Source: CAZWBR01 sp964404205 (GTDB taxonomy: Bacteria; Bacteroidota; Bacteroidia; Bacteroidales; Prolixibacteraceae). Taken from it: a stretch of DNA of 50,685 nt. Made by a program: the position numbers and the translations under genes. The first letter of the stretch is position 1. The number at the start of each line of letters is the position of its first letter. A model generated the notes under the pieces. It was not told the DNA's origin. It saw only the letters and a program-made list of their open reading frames with translations, and did not search any database. Of the stretch, positions 18,614 through 27,104 are shown one piece after another. The DNA is taken from NCBI GenBank assembly GCA_964404205.1, contig CAYOJD010000010.1, positions 1 to 50,685 of the forward strand, written 5' to 3'.

Positions 18614-19453
18614 TCAAATTTTTGATTTTGATAATTTATTGCCAAAATATCTGGTCAGAAAACTCAGCGTTAAGATAATGATTGTCAGGATTAGTGCCGC
18701 CGCATAAGCACGATTTTGCACCTCTTCCACTGGACTGCTCAGTTGAAAGAAAATGGCCAGTGGCAACGTAGCGGCTGGTTGTCCGGGCGACGTAGGTATG
18801 CTATCGGTATAACCGGCTGTAAACAGTACGGTTGCGGCATCTCCAATGCCACGGCCTACGGCCAGCAATATGGCAGTCGTGATTCCGGGCATCAGCTGTC
18901 GGTAAACCACCTTTAGCGTTTCGTAACGGGTAGCGCCCAGCGATTGGGTAGCCTCTATCAAATCGCGCGGAACAAAGGCTGCCACTTCATCTATCGACCT
19001 GACCATGATGGGGATTATCAACAGTGAAACAGCAATAATTCCACCTAGCAGCGAGGCCTGTATGCCAAGCCAAATCATCAGCATAAACCCGAATGCACCA
19101 TAAACAATTGATGGAATCCCAAATAGGATATCGAAGCCAAAACGGGCAATATTGGAAAATCTGGAATTCTTCCGAAGAACAAAATTGATGTACATCGAAA
19201 CCGGCAGGCTGATAAATGTTGCCACAATGACCGCTCCGGCGATCATCATCAGCGACCCGGCAATGGCATTGAGAATTCCACCCTCTTTACCCAGATAAAA
19301 ACCCCCAGATGGCACTTTACTCACCATATCCCAGTTGAGCGATGGCAACCCTTTTCTCAATATCACCCAGATGATATAGAGCAATATGGCTATAATAATT
19401 GCCGATGCCAGCAGCATCAACGCTTTAAATATTTTTTCTTCCAGCTTCCTCAT
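18614..19453 (-). CDS. pstA: Phosphate ABC transporter permease PstA
   Basis: A 279-residue inner-membrane permease with six membrane helices. The cytoplasmic EAA-like loop VPRDLIEATQSLGATRYETLKVVYRQLMPGI contacts PstB. GIPSIVYGAFGFML and GRGIGDAATVLFTAGY are PstA/PstC family motifs. Its ATG overlaps the pstC stop by one base (TAATG), showing translational coupling. It pairs with PstC to form the channel. Confidence 0.94.
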   Translation of the reverse strand: MRKLEEKIFKALMLLASAIIIAILLYIIWVILRKGLPSLNWDMVSKVPSGGFYLGKEGGILNAIAGSLMMIAGAVIVATFISLPVSMYINFVLRKNSRFSNIARFGFDILFGIPSIVYGAFGFMLMIWLGIQASLLGGIIAVSLLIIPIMVRSIDEVAAFVPRDLIEATQSLGATRYETLKVVYRQLMPGITTAILLAVGRGIGDAATVLFTAGYTDSIPTSPGQPAATLPLAIFFQLSSPVEEVQNRAYAAALILTIIILTLSFLTRYFGNKLSKSKI

Positions 19454-20346
19454 TATTGGTATCGGTGATTAATTTGATTCAGAATAAGTCGTGAGACGGC
19501 ATTAAAAAGAATGATGATGGCGAAAAGAAGCAGTGCGGCAAACATCAGTGCCGATTCGTAATCAGGCAACGACATCATCTCACCATAGTTGTTGGCAATC
19601 AAAGCCGGGAGCGGATAACAGGCATCGAAAACCGAACGGGGCACATCGGTAAAATTGCCGCAAACCATCAGTACGGCAATTGTTTCGCCAAATGCCCTTG
19701 AGATGGCCAGTACCACGGCTGCAATAATTCCGGGAGTCGATTTTCGCAGTACCACCTTTTTCACCGTTTCCCACTTGGTTGCCCCCAACGACAGCGATGC
19801 CTCCCTCGTCTCGCGCGGGATAGCGTTAAAAACCTCCGTCAGAATACTTATGATTAACGGGATTATCATTATTGCCAGCACTACTCCGCCGGCAAGAACA
19901 CTGTAGCCAGTCGAAAAGTCGACAAAGTGAGGTGCAAGTGTCTCAGAAATCAGCGGTACAATAGTTAGCGTCCCCCATACCCCATAAATTACCGGTGGTA
20001 TACCTGATAATAAATCAACTACAGGGCTGAAAAATTTTTGCAATCTGGCAGTGGCATATTCGCTTAGATAGATTGAAGCCAGCAGCGACAATGGAAAAGC
20101 CAGAACAATGGCAATAAGTGTAACATAAAGTGTACTTAAAATAAAGGAAAAGAAACCAAACTCACCTTTGAACGGTCGCCAGCTGCTATTCCCAAGCAAG
20201 TCGCCAAAATGGTATTGGTTTATCACCGGCAGCGATTTAATAAGCAATACCGCACCGATAATAAATAAGATAAGGAGTCCAAAAACAGTTAAGCCCAGCA
20301 TTAAATGCCGGGCAATTCTGTCCTTTATCAAACGTATTTTCAACAT
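19453..20346 (-). CDS. pstC: Phosphate ABC transporter permease PstC
   Basis: A 297-residue inner-membrane permease. Motifs include YLSEYATARLQKFFSPVVDLLSGIPPVIYGVWG, the EAA loop IPRETREASLSLGATKWETVKKVVLRKSTPGI, and ISRAFGETIAVLMVCGN. Six to seven membrane helices are visible. It starts 3 nt after pstS and overlaps pstA by one base, so the three permease/ATPase genes form one tight transcription unit. Confidence 0.94.
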   Translation of the reverse strand: MLKIRLIKDRIARHLMLGLTVFGLLILFIIGAVLLIKSLPVINQYHFGDLLGNSSWRPFKGEFGFFSFILSTLYVTLIAIVLAFPLSLLASIYLSEYATARLQKFFSPVVDLLSGIPPVIYGVWGTLTIVPLISETLAPHFVDFSTGYSVLAGGVVLAIMIIPLIISILTEVFNAIPRETREASLSLGATKWETVKKVVLRKSTPGIIAAVVLAISRAFGETIAVLMVCGNFTDVPRSVFDACYPLPALIANNYGEMMSLPDYESALMFAALLLFAIIILFNAVSRLILNQINHRYQ

Positions 20347-20349
20347 AGA

Positions 20350-21297
20350 TTACAATTTTTCTCTCTCCTTAATTAGTTTATCGTTGGGTAGATTGATGTA
20401 GCCTGCCGACCCAACATATTTCTGTCCGTCAGTCAGTGCCCATTTGATGAATGCTGTCACCGCCTTATTTTGAGGCTTTCCTTTGGTAACAAAGAAAAGT
20501 TCGCGCGCAGGCGGAGAAGGATATTTTCCCTGTGCAATAGCATTGACAATCTGATCCTGTGTTTCGTAGAAATTCTCATCCGGATCTATCTTTCCGTTAT
20601 TGTTCAAATCAAGCGGAACCACCCGAATACCGCTCACCTGTTTTTTTGTTTTCTGATCATAAGCGTAACCAATATTGTTATAACCGATGCCAACAGGATC
20701 TTTTTTAACGGCCAATGCCAGTCCAGGATCGCCAAATACACCGCTGCCAAGCAGATCTTCCTGTTTCTTGCCCGAGAACTTAGCCCAAATTTCGGCAGCA
20801 CCGCAAGCATCGGAGCGGGTATAGATATGGATTGGCGCTTTTACAGTAGTAGCCAACGCCTGCGACCACGATTTGTACTTACCCGTAATCCAGATATTGG
20901 CAACCGACTCTTTGGTGAGCCCTTTCAACAAAATATCGTTAATAGCCGGACTATTGGCATTCACCACTGCAACAACTGCATCTTTGGCTACTGCAATTGG
21001 CAGAGCGCCCTTTTTTATCTCTTCGGGATAAACTTCGCGCGAAACCATCCCAATATCGACCAGTCCGCTCAGGGCATCAGTCATCCCTTTTCCTGCACCT
21101 CCGGCCGATATATCGATCTTCACTCCAGGATGAAGTTTCTTAAACTCGTCGGCCCACTGAACCGCCAGCGGATAGAGCGCAAAGGCTCCCGAAAGGGTAA
21201 TTTTTCCTTCAACTTTTTCCTGTGCAACTACGTTGGTTTTGATGGTCGAAGCCATCAGAAGCAGTGTAGTTAAGATAACAACATAATTCTTTTTCAT
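20350..21297 (-). CDS. pstS: Phosphate-binding protein PstS with an EF-hand-like loop
   Basis: A 315-residue periplasmic binding protein. The signal peptide is MKKNYVVILTTLLLMASTIKTNVVAQ. The phosphate-binding segments are TLSGAFALYPLAVQWADEF, AGGAGKGMTDALSGLVDIGMVSRE and the Ser/Asp-rich TRSDACGAAEIWAKF. Residues 230-241 (DLNNNGKIDPDE) fit a canonical EF-hand calcium loop. It lies 3 nt before pstC and 18 nt after the porin gene. Another oxyanion cannot be ruled out by sequence, but the PstCAB partners favour phosphate. Confidence 0.9.
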   Translation of the reverse strand: MKKNYVVILTTLLLMASTIKTNVVAQEKVEGKITLSGAFALYPLAVQWADEFKKLHPGVKIDISAGGAGKGMTDALSGLVDIGMVSREVYPEEIKKGALPIAVAKDAVVAVVNANSPAINDILLKGLTKESVANIWITGKYKSWSQALATTVKAPIHIYTRSDACGAAEIWAKFSGKKQEDLLGSGVFGDPGLALAVKKDPVGIGYNNIGYAYDQKTKKQVSGIRVVPLDLNNNGKIDPDENFYETQDQIVNAIAQGKYPSPPARELFFVTKGKPQNKAVTAFIKWALTDGQKYVGSAGYINLPNDKLIKEREKL

Positions 21298-21315
21298 CTT
21301 TTATCGTTGATAAAT

Positions 21316-22701
21316 TTATTTGAATGAAGCGCCAAACAGCTGAGGTTTAAAGGTTACGGAAATGAATGCAAAACCTGGGTTATGCTCGTGGCTGCCTACA
21401 GCTGCTTTCTTCAGGATCTCCATGCTTTCAGTTACCAAAGCATACGAAAAACCGGCATCAATCTTGATGTAAGCGTTTGGTTTGTAACTTAATAACCAGT
21501 CATTCTCAAACCCCAAATATTTGTCGATGGCCTTACTGTTTTGATAATAATTTTCCATCAGCGAGAAGGTGTGGAAGTCGGCACGCAGTTCCCATTTGGT
21601 CCCCAAAGGCTGAATCAGGAAAAGATAAGGGTTAATCAATCCTGCATTTCCCAAATCGGCCGGGAAACGGGTAAAAAGGTCAAGCGAACCATTAAATGAA
21701 TGAGCCGTTCCGTAAAGAGCATTAAAAGCATGATCTTTCGAACCCCCGGATTGCGTGTCAGTTCCACTCATCAATTCAGCACCCAAACGGGCCACAAATT
21801 TATTATGAGCAGTATAGCGCAGCTCGGGCTGTAGATACCAGGCTGAAAGATCGACTCCCTTTTCGTTCTTCCCCCATTGGTAATACCCGCTTAGGGTTAG
21901 GTAGAAACTGCCGTTAAGATACTCCAACCTACCGCCATCGGTAAACCGATAATTGGTTTTTTTATGGTTGGCAGTACTCTGGAATCCATCCGATGTATTT
22001 AATAATGTGATAGTCCAGTTTTTATCCAGCTTATACACAATATTGTTAACCGCTAAAAACTTGTAATGGGAAAATGGTGGTTTGTAATAAGTTCCGAAAG
22101 TCTGTTCGCCGGTTTGGTTAAAGGCAAAAGCCAAATCAGCATTCACTTTGCTGTTGTTGTACCTGAGATTCAATGCATCGTGAACTGCACCAGTGAGCGT
22201 CCAATTGTTTTCGGCAAAGAGCCGCTGATTATCATATACAAGCCGCTGACGGCCTATTCTGACAGAAAAGTTCTCCGTGATGTAAGGTTCGGCCCAGGCT
22301 TCAAAAATTTGAACCGAGGCGGTGCTGTTTTTCGACTCGTACTGACCCCAGACTCTCGAATCCTGTAAAGTCAGCAGCGCAGCCAATTTGTATTCGTTGA
22401 CAAAACTAAACGAAAGGCGCGTGCGCTGACTGGTAAAAAAGGCAGCAGAAGTAGTGTCATTGGGCAATTGTTTATAGCCCTCGCGGTATTCAGTTCGAGG
22501 CCGTAGCTCCAGTTCAATCTTGAATTTCTTATCCGGAAGAGAAGTTTGTTGCTTGATGGCAAATTCGGCCCGCAACGAATCGGCCTGCTCCTGTGTAACC
22601 GTGTTGTTGCCTACCAATACATTCAAAATATCATTGGTTGTCTGACCTTTAACCAACAAAAAGAACAAAATCATAAAACTCAGCAAAAGCAGTTTTTTCA
22701 T
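21316..22701 (-). CDS. Outer-membrane porin of the alginate-export/phosphate-porin type
   Basis: A 461-residue predicted beta-barrel. The signal peptide is MKKLLLLSFMILFFLLVKGQ, followed by a short alpha-helical segment (TQEQADSLRAEFAIKQQ) of the type seen before the barrel in trimeric porins. The body consists of alternating aromatic strands (RPRTEYREGYKQLP, FFTSQRTRLSFSFVNEY, FSVRIGRQRLVYDNQRLFAENNWT) typical of AlgE-like alginate_exp proteins. It ends in FKPQLFGASFK with an aromatic residue near the C-terminus. As first gene before pstSCAB it most likely lets phosphate across the outer membrane; the solute is inferred from context alone. Confidence 0.82.
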   Translation of the reverse strand: MKKLLLLSFMILFFLLVKGQTTNDILNVLVGNNTVTQEQADSLRAEFAIKQQTSLPDKKFKIELELRPRTEYREGYKQLPNDTTSAAFFTSQRTRLSFSFVNEYKLAALLTLQDSRVWGQYESKNSTASVQIFEAWAEPYITENFSVRIGRQRLVYDNQRLFAENNWTLTGAVHDALNLRYNNSKVNADLAFAFNQTGEQTFGTYYKPPFSHYKFLAVNNIVYKLDKNWTITLLNTSDGFQSTANHKKTNYRFTDGGRLEYLNGSFYLTLSGYYQWGKNEKGVDLSAWYLQPELRYTAHNKFVARLGAELMSGTDTQSGGSKDHAFNALYGTAHSFNGSLDLFTRFPADLGNAGLINPYLFLIQPLGTKWELRADFHTFSLMENYYQNSKAIDKYLGFENDWLLSYKPNAYIKIDAGFSYALVTESMEILKKAAVGSHEHNPGFAFISVTFKPQLFGASFK

Positions 22702-22752
22702 TTTAAGTTAACTTTTTTCGGGTTATCGAATTGTAAATGCAATTTTTCGAAA

Positions 22753-22760
22753 CAAACATA
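22753..22760 (-). promoter_or_regulatory. Candidate -7 element for the porin-pst operon
   Basis: On the minus strand this reads TATGTTTG, matching TAnnTTTG, 52 nt upstream of the porin ATG. No -33 element is seen at the usual distance, which may mean activator dependence. Confidence 0.4.
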
Positions 22761-22792
22761 TTGATAATGTACATTAAATTGGTGTACATTTG
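22760..22792 (+). promoter_or_regulatory. Promoter of the FNR-like gene with TGTACATT direct repeats
   Basis: ATTG (22760-22763), a 21-nt spacer and TACATTTG (22785-22792) form a Bacteroidetes -33/-7 promoter 59 nt before the ATG. Two TGTACATT copies (22768-22775 and 22783-22790) are spaced 15 nt start to start; the second overlaps the -7 box. They are good candidates for an operator shared with the divergent porin-pst operon. Confidence 0.5.
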
Positions 22793-22851
22793 AACTGGAT
22801 AATTCATTCCTGAGTATTAAATATTTCATATTTCAACTTAAAAAAAGAGAT

Positions 22852-23550
22852 ATGTTTCACGAGAAAGAATTACTTTACGATTGCAACAATTGTGTTTTCA
22901 AACAGTTAAGTTGCTTATTGGTTCCGGCCGATGATTTTGAAATCATCAGGCAAACCTCTGTTCAGCTTCGTTACCAAAAGGGCGAAACCATTTTTAAACA
23001 ACATGGCAAAGCCAGTCACCTGGTTTTTCTACACAAAGGCATTGTCAAATTTAGCTACCGTTACGATACTGGTTCCAACTACATTATGACAATTGTAAAA
23101 GGGCCGACTTTGCTTGGTGGCGCCAATCTGTTTTTTAAAGACAATAATATTTTTTCGGTAACGGCTCTTGAAGATTCTGAAATCTGCCTTATCGAAATTG
23201 AATCGCTAAAGAAAGTTGTGCTGATGCACCCCAAATATGTTATGGCGCTTTTCGAAACAGCTGTCAACAATTTTCAGCACTCCATTTTCCATTTTATTAG
23301 CCTTGCTCACAACCAGGTAAACGGAAGAATCGCCAATATATTGCTCTATTTGTGGGAACATGTTTACAAGGATTCGGGGTATGAATTTACTGTTAGCCGC
23401 AAAGAGATTGCCGAATTTGCAGCCTGTTCTCACGAAAATGTAATCACCACCTTATCCAGATTCAAGAAAGAAGAAATTATCGATCTGGATGGGAAAAAGA
23501 TTATCATTCGCAATATCGAGAGGTTGAACGAAATCGGGAAAAAAGGATAG
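22852..23550 (+). CDS. FNR-like Crp-family regulator with four predicted Fe-S cysteines
   Basis: A 232-residue transcription factor with a cyclic-nucleotide-type beta-barrel (about 25-125), a dimerisation helix (about 128-155) and a C-terminal winged helix (about 175-230). The N-terminus DCNNCVFKQLSC supplies Cys11, Cys14 and Cys21. ALEDSEICLIEIESL places Cys112 exactly where E. coli FNR has Cys122 (ALETSMVCEIPFETL). All four [4Fe-4S] ligands of FNR are therefore matched. The recognition helix reads SHENVITTLSRF against TVETISRLLGRF in FNR: the first Glu is kept, but the key Ser-Arg becomes Ile-Thr, so the DNA target should differ. It is divergent from the porin-pst operon and 2 nt upstream of the Rrf2 gene. 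An oxygen or NO sensor is the likeliest role. Confidence 0.9.
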   Translation: MFHEKELLYDCNNCVFKQLSCLLVPADDFEIIRQTSVQLRYQKGETIFKQHGKASHLVFLHKGIVKFSYRYDTGSNYIMTIVKGPTLLGGANLFFKDNNIFSVTALEDSEICLIEIESLKKVVLMHPKYVMALFETAVNNFQHSIFHFISLAHNQVNGRIANILLYLWEHVYKDSGYEFTVSRKEIAEFAACSHENVITTLSRFKKEEIIDLDGKKIIIRNIERLNEIGKKG

Positions 23551-23552
23551 TT

Positions 23553-24005
23553 ATGCTCTCGAAAAAAACACGATACGCGCTGAATGCCCTTATCAGGCTG
23601 GCCACCGATTACGAAAAAGGGGCAGTGCAAATCAGCGATATTGCCCACAGTGAAAGAATCCCTCAACGTTTTCTGGAAAATATCTTGCTTGAACTCAAGA
23701 ACGTCGGGCTCCTGGGCAGCAAGCTTGGGAAAAACGGAGGATACTTTTTGTTAAAGAGCCCCGATGAGATAAATCTGGCCCAAATTATCAGACATTTTGA
23801 AGGCGCAATTGCATTAATATACTGTGTATCGGAGAGAGCCTATAAACCTTGCGAATTCTGTAAGGAAGAAGAGAGTTGTAAACTCCGCAATACCTTCAAG
23901 AATATTCGCGATTACACATTCACGATTCTTGAGAACACAACTCTATCAGAGCTTATTGATGATAACAGGCCAACCAATGAAACTGCCGATAATTATTCAA
24001 TTTAA
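23553..24005 (+). CDS. Rrf2-family regulator with a cysteine array
   Basis: A 150-residue winged-helix regulator. The N-terminal MLSKKTRYALNALIRLA and RIPQRFLENILLELKNVGLLGSKLGKNGGYFL are classic Rrf2 motifs. The sensor segment contains Cys91, Cys100, Cys103 and Cys109 (CVSERAYKPCEFCKEEESC). IscR and NsrR bind an Fe-S cluster through three cysteines in this region, but the spacing here is different (8, 2 and 5 residues between them). It begins 2 nt after the FNR-like gene, so both are made from one mRNA. The pairing suggests linked sensing of oxygen, NO or Fe-S status. Targets cannot be named. Confidence 0.9.
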   Translation: MLSKKTRYALNALIRLATDYEKGAVQISDIAHSERIPQRFLENILLELKNVGLLGSKLGKNGGYFLLKSPDEINLAQIIRHFEGAIALIYCVSERAYKPCEFCKEEESCKLRNTFKNIRDYTFTILENTTLSELIDDNRPTNETADNYSI

Positions 24006-24017
24006 TGCCAATACGTT

Positions 24018-25334
24018 TTAGTGTGACACAACTATTTTATGCCCTTCGCCGGCAACAACCGGACCACCCGGCTTTGCTCCAACAAAAGAATAATAACCAA
24101 TAAAGAGATAGGCTATCAACGGAATAAGCATTGCCAATGCCAGATTTGACCTATCGGCAATCAGTCCCATCACAGGGGTCCATACAGCCCCTCCAATAAT
24201 GGCCATGATGATAAAAGAGCCCCCAAGTTTGGTATTTGAACCGAGACCTTTCACGCCAAGGGCAAAAATAGTAGGGAACATTAACGACATAAAAAAGCTG
24301 GTCACTATCAAGGTCCAGGAGCCAATGGTTCCGGGGGCAAAAACGGCAATTGCCACCAATACGGTATTAATTACGCTGTAAATCCCCATCAATGTCGATG
24401 CTTTGATGTATTTCATCAGGAAGGTGGAAGAAAAGCGACCTGCCCCAAACAAACCAAGTGAAAGAAAAAGTGCAAAGCCGGCCTCCTTTTCCGAGTGCTG
24501 CACATAATCTTTTAAATAAGGAATCATATAGCTCCATGTTCCGATTTGCGCACCAACATAGAAAAATTGTGCTATCACCCCTTTGATAAAATGGGGATAT
24601 TTCATCAACAGCGCCACACTGCCCTTTGACGATTCATTCGATTTGGCCTCATCGCTTTTATGTTGATGCAAATCCGGAAACCGGGCCCGAAGCAACAGGA
24701 AGAAAAAGAGCAGCACTATGGCGCCAATCACCAGATATGTTGGGCCAACCCGGGCTATCTCGCTTTGCAGATATTCGTTGTATGTACCCTCTGCTTGCAT
24801 CGCTGCTATCTGGTCAGCCGTCAGTTCTTTCCCTGAAAAAATAAAAAGGGTTCCGGCAACAACTCCTGTCATGGCACCAAGGGGATTAAATGCCTGAGCC
24901 AAATTAAGCCGTTGTTCTGAGCTCTCGGCTGGGCCTAAAACCGAGATGAACGAATTCGCACCCGTTTCGAGAAATGCCAATCCTGAAGCTACGACAAACA
25001 GGGCAAATAGAAAAAACCCATAAACCCCAATCACAGAAGCCGGATAAAAAAGGAAACACCCAATACTAAAAAGAAGCAACCCGGTAAGCAACCCAGCCTT
25101 ATAACCAAAACGATCCATTACTTTGGCGGCAGGAAAAGCGAGTAAGAAATAACCGGCATAAAACGCTGACTGAACCAAGCCGGCTTCGAGGCGGCTTAAT
25201 TCAAAAGCTTTCATAAATTGCGGAATCAGAACATCATTCAGGTTGTTGGGGAGTGCCCATAAATAGAAAAGTGCTGTTACCAAAATAAACGTCAGGGTAT
25301 AGCCTGGCGTAATCAGAGCTTTCTTGGAATTCAT
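24018..25334 (-). CDS. FucP/GluP-type sugar:proton symporter (MFS)
   Basis: A 438-residue 12-helix transporter of the FHS (fucose-galactose-glucose) branch. Supporting motifs are ALFYLWALPNNLNDVLIPQFMKAFELSRLEAGLVQSAFYAGYF near the start, MDRFGYKAGLLTGL, FLETGANSFISVLGP, RLNLAQAFNPLGAMTG and FFYVGAQIGTWSYMIPYL. The ALPNNLNDVLIPQF and ETGANSF segments match L-fucose and glucose/galactose permeases; the exact sugar is unknown. It is convergent with the Rrf2 gene and divergent from the ROK regulator, which may control it. Confidence 0.88.
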   Translation of the reverse strand: MNSKKALITPGYTLTFILVTALFYLWALPNNLNDVLIPQFMKAFELSRLEAGLVQSAFYAGYFLLAFPAAKVMDRFGYKAGLLTGLLLFSIGCFLFYPASVIGVYGFFLFALFVVASGLAFLETGANSFISVLGPAESSEQRLNLAQAFNPLGAMTGVVAGTLFIFSGKELTADQIAAMQAEGTYNEYLQSEIARVGPTYLVIGAIVLLFFFLLLRARFPDLHQHKSDEAKSNESSKGSVALLMKYPHFIKGVIAQFFYVGAQIGTWSYMIPYLKDYVQHSEKEAGFALFLSLGLFGAGRFSSTFLMKYIKASTLMGIYSVINTVLVAIAVFAPGTIGSWTLIVTSFFMSLMFPTIFALGVKGLGSNTKLGGSFIIMAIIGGAVWTPVMGLIADRSNLALAMLIPLIAYLFIGYYSFVGAKPGGPVVAGEGHKIVVSH

Positions 25335-25730
25335 ATCAGTTGTTTAGTTCGTTTATTAGTCTGTAGAAACAAAGGCCGGTAACAAAAGTATAATTTTCGG
25401 TCAAACATCCCAATGCCAGCTGATGGTCAGAATATTCCACCTATATCAAAAGACAATCTTTATAGGGCATGCTTATAATCGATAACTCAATAATAACCAG
25501 AGGATAGAATATACCATGAAAGCAGAAATGATTCACGCTGGTCATTTTCTTCGAGAGAAACCATAATTATAAAAAAACTGAAAAACAAATTGTTACTGCA
25601 ATAATTAAATAAACTTGAAAGAATCTAAAAAAAACATTAATAAATCTTAAATACTTTGTAAAATTTTTTATTATCTTTACATCAGTTTTGGAGATAATTA
25701 ATTTATCGAGCAGCTATAACTAAAATTAAA
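25335..25730. other. 396-nt divergent control region, FucP-type carrier / ROK regulator
   Basis: AT-rich, with no convincing gene. It holds the carrier promoter (25383-25414) and a weak TATCTTTA box at 25672-25679 before the ROK gene. A 16-codon frame starts at 25516 after AGAGGA; it has no recognisable product and is probably chance. Confidence 0.5.
25383..25414 (-). promoter_or_regulatory. Promoter of the FucP-type carrier gene
   Basis: Read on the minus strand: ATTG (25414-25411), a 20-nt spacer, and TACTTTTG (25390-25383). This fits the Bacteroidetes -33/-7 consensus and lies 49 nt upstream of the ATG at 25334. Confidence 0.5.
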
Positions 25731-26960
25731 ATGGACCAACCCGCTAGGAATCAAACTAAAGGAATCAGTACTTCCGAGATGAATAAAATCCGGCAGAAGA
25801 GGAAAATACTGAGCCTTCTTTATACTCTTGGCAGCAGTACCGCTCCCGATTTGAGCAAAACACTCAAAATTAGCCTACCCACCTGTATTGTTCTGCTGAA
25901 TGACCTGATAGCCGCCAATTATATCCGCATCACAGGAATAGGGGAATCGAGCGGTGGAAGGAAACCCAACCTGTACGGGCTTGCAGACAACGAGTTTTAT
26001 GTGATGGTTTGCGACTTTGCCCGATTCCATGCCAGTATGGCCATTATGGATTGCCACAACCAATTTGTCACCCCAATTACCAGAATAGACACACACATAG
26101 ACGACCCGCTGATGATCGATAAGCTGCTTGCACACTCGCAACAGCTTATCTCACAACATAATATTCCTGAAGGGAAAGTGTATGGTCTTGGTGTCGATAT
26201 GCCCGGGCTGATTAGTTCGAAAGCTGGGATCAATTATACCATCAAGGATAAAAAACGTCAGATGGTGGGCAAAGACCTGAAACAGCGCTTCAACAAAATG
26301 ATTTACATTGATAACGATGCACGGATGCACGCCCACGGCGAATTTCATTTTGGCGAAGCCAAAGGGTTTCAGGATGCAGTTTTTATCCACTGGAGCTGGG
26401 GACTTGGGCTTGGCATCTATATCGGAGGGAAACTCTACAGCGGCAAAAGTGGTTTTGCCGGGGAGTTTTCACATATCCCGATTGTCGAGAACGGAGAGCT
26501 TTGTATTTGCGGCAAAAGAGGCTGTCTGGAAACAATAGCTTCATCGAACACCATCATCAAACTGGTCAAACAAGGTTTTGCCAACAACGAAATTTCGTCC
26601 CTAATCAATGAGTTTAGAGATAATCCAGACAAAGTAACCCCTGAAGATGTCATCAACTCAGCCCGTCAGGGCGACGAGTTTTGCATATCGATACTTAACG
26701 AGGTAGGAAAAGCAATGGGGAAAGGACTCTCCTACCTGATTCAATTGCTAAATCCGGACGCAATCGTACTAAGCGGCCCGCTGGCTGCTGCGCGTCAGTT
26801 TGTACTTTTCCCCATTCAGCAATCGCTCAATCGTTTATGTCTCGAAAAAGTTTCGGGTAATACCGAGATTATCATATCCGATTTGGGTGATCAATCTGCA
26901 CTGCTTGGAATATCAGAGATGGTTTTTCAAAAAGTGTTTAGTGAGATAAAAATTCCGTAA
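25731..26960 (+). CDS. ROK-family transcriptional regulator (NagC/XylR type)
   Basis: A 409-residue sugar-responsive repressor or activator. An N-terminal winged helix (about 20-85: RQKRKILSLLYTLGSSTAPDLSKTLKISLPTCIVLLNDL...GGRKPNLYGL) precedes the ROK sugar-kinase-like fold. The ROK zinc signature is intact: FAGEFSHIPIVENGELCICGKRGCLETIAS. VYGLGVDMPGLI and IDNDARMHAHGE are the sugar- and phosphate-loop segments. It lies divergent from the FucP-type carrier and 409 nt upstream of the susC/susD/PNGase F genes, so it is the likely local regulator of both. The ligand is probably a monosaccharide from N-glycans, but this is inference. Confidence 0.92.
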   Translation: MDQPARNQTKGISTSEMNKIRQKRKILSLLYTLGSSTAPDLSKTLKISLPTCIVLLNDLIAANYIRITGIGESSGGRKPNLYGLADNEFYVMVCDFARFHASMAIMDCHNQFVTPITRIDTHIDDPLMIDKLLAHSQQLISQHNIPEGKVYGLGVDMPGLISSKAGINYTIKDKKRQMVGKDLKQRFNKMIYIDNDARMHAHGEFHFGEAKGFQDAVFIHWSWGLGLGIYIGGKLYSGKSGFAGEFSHIPIVENGELCICGKRGCLETIASSNTIIKLVKQGFANNEISSLINEFRDNPDKVTPEDVINSARQGDEFCISILNEVGKAMGKGLSYLIQLLNPDAIVLSGPLAAARQFVLFPIQQSLNRLCLEKVSGNTEIIISDLGDQSALLGISEMVFQKVFSEIKIP

Positions 26961-27081
26961 ATTGTATTACCAAAAAAATTTGCACATCGTTCTTGCAAAC
27001 AGAAAAGAATAAAACAGGCGCAAAACAAACATCACACACATCGGTAAACCCTGATTGATTGCAAAATAGTCAGATTGAATG

Positions 27082-27104
27082 GCAAGGTTGTAAATACACC
27101 CTTG
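27082..27104 (+). promoter_or_regulatory. Hairpin in the susC leader region
   Basis: GCAAGG (27082-27087) pairs with CCTTGC (27099-27104), extended by TGT/ACA after one mismatch, around an AAAT loop. The stem sequence recurs as GCCTTGC/GCAAGGC in the pseudoknot 180 nt downstream, so the two elements could pair with each other. Confidence 0.4.

Noticed and set aside
20470..21273. A 267-codon plus-strand frame opposite pstS
   Set aside because: It is a shadow of pstS, with no family resemblance and unlikely residue composition.
25516..25566. A 16-codon frame after an AGAGGA sequence
   Set aside because: Too short to support, no promoter, and Bacteroidota rarely depend on such ribosome-binding sites.
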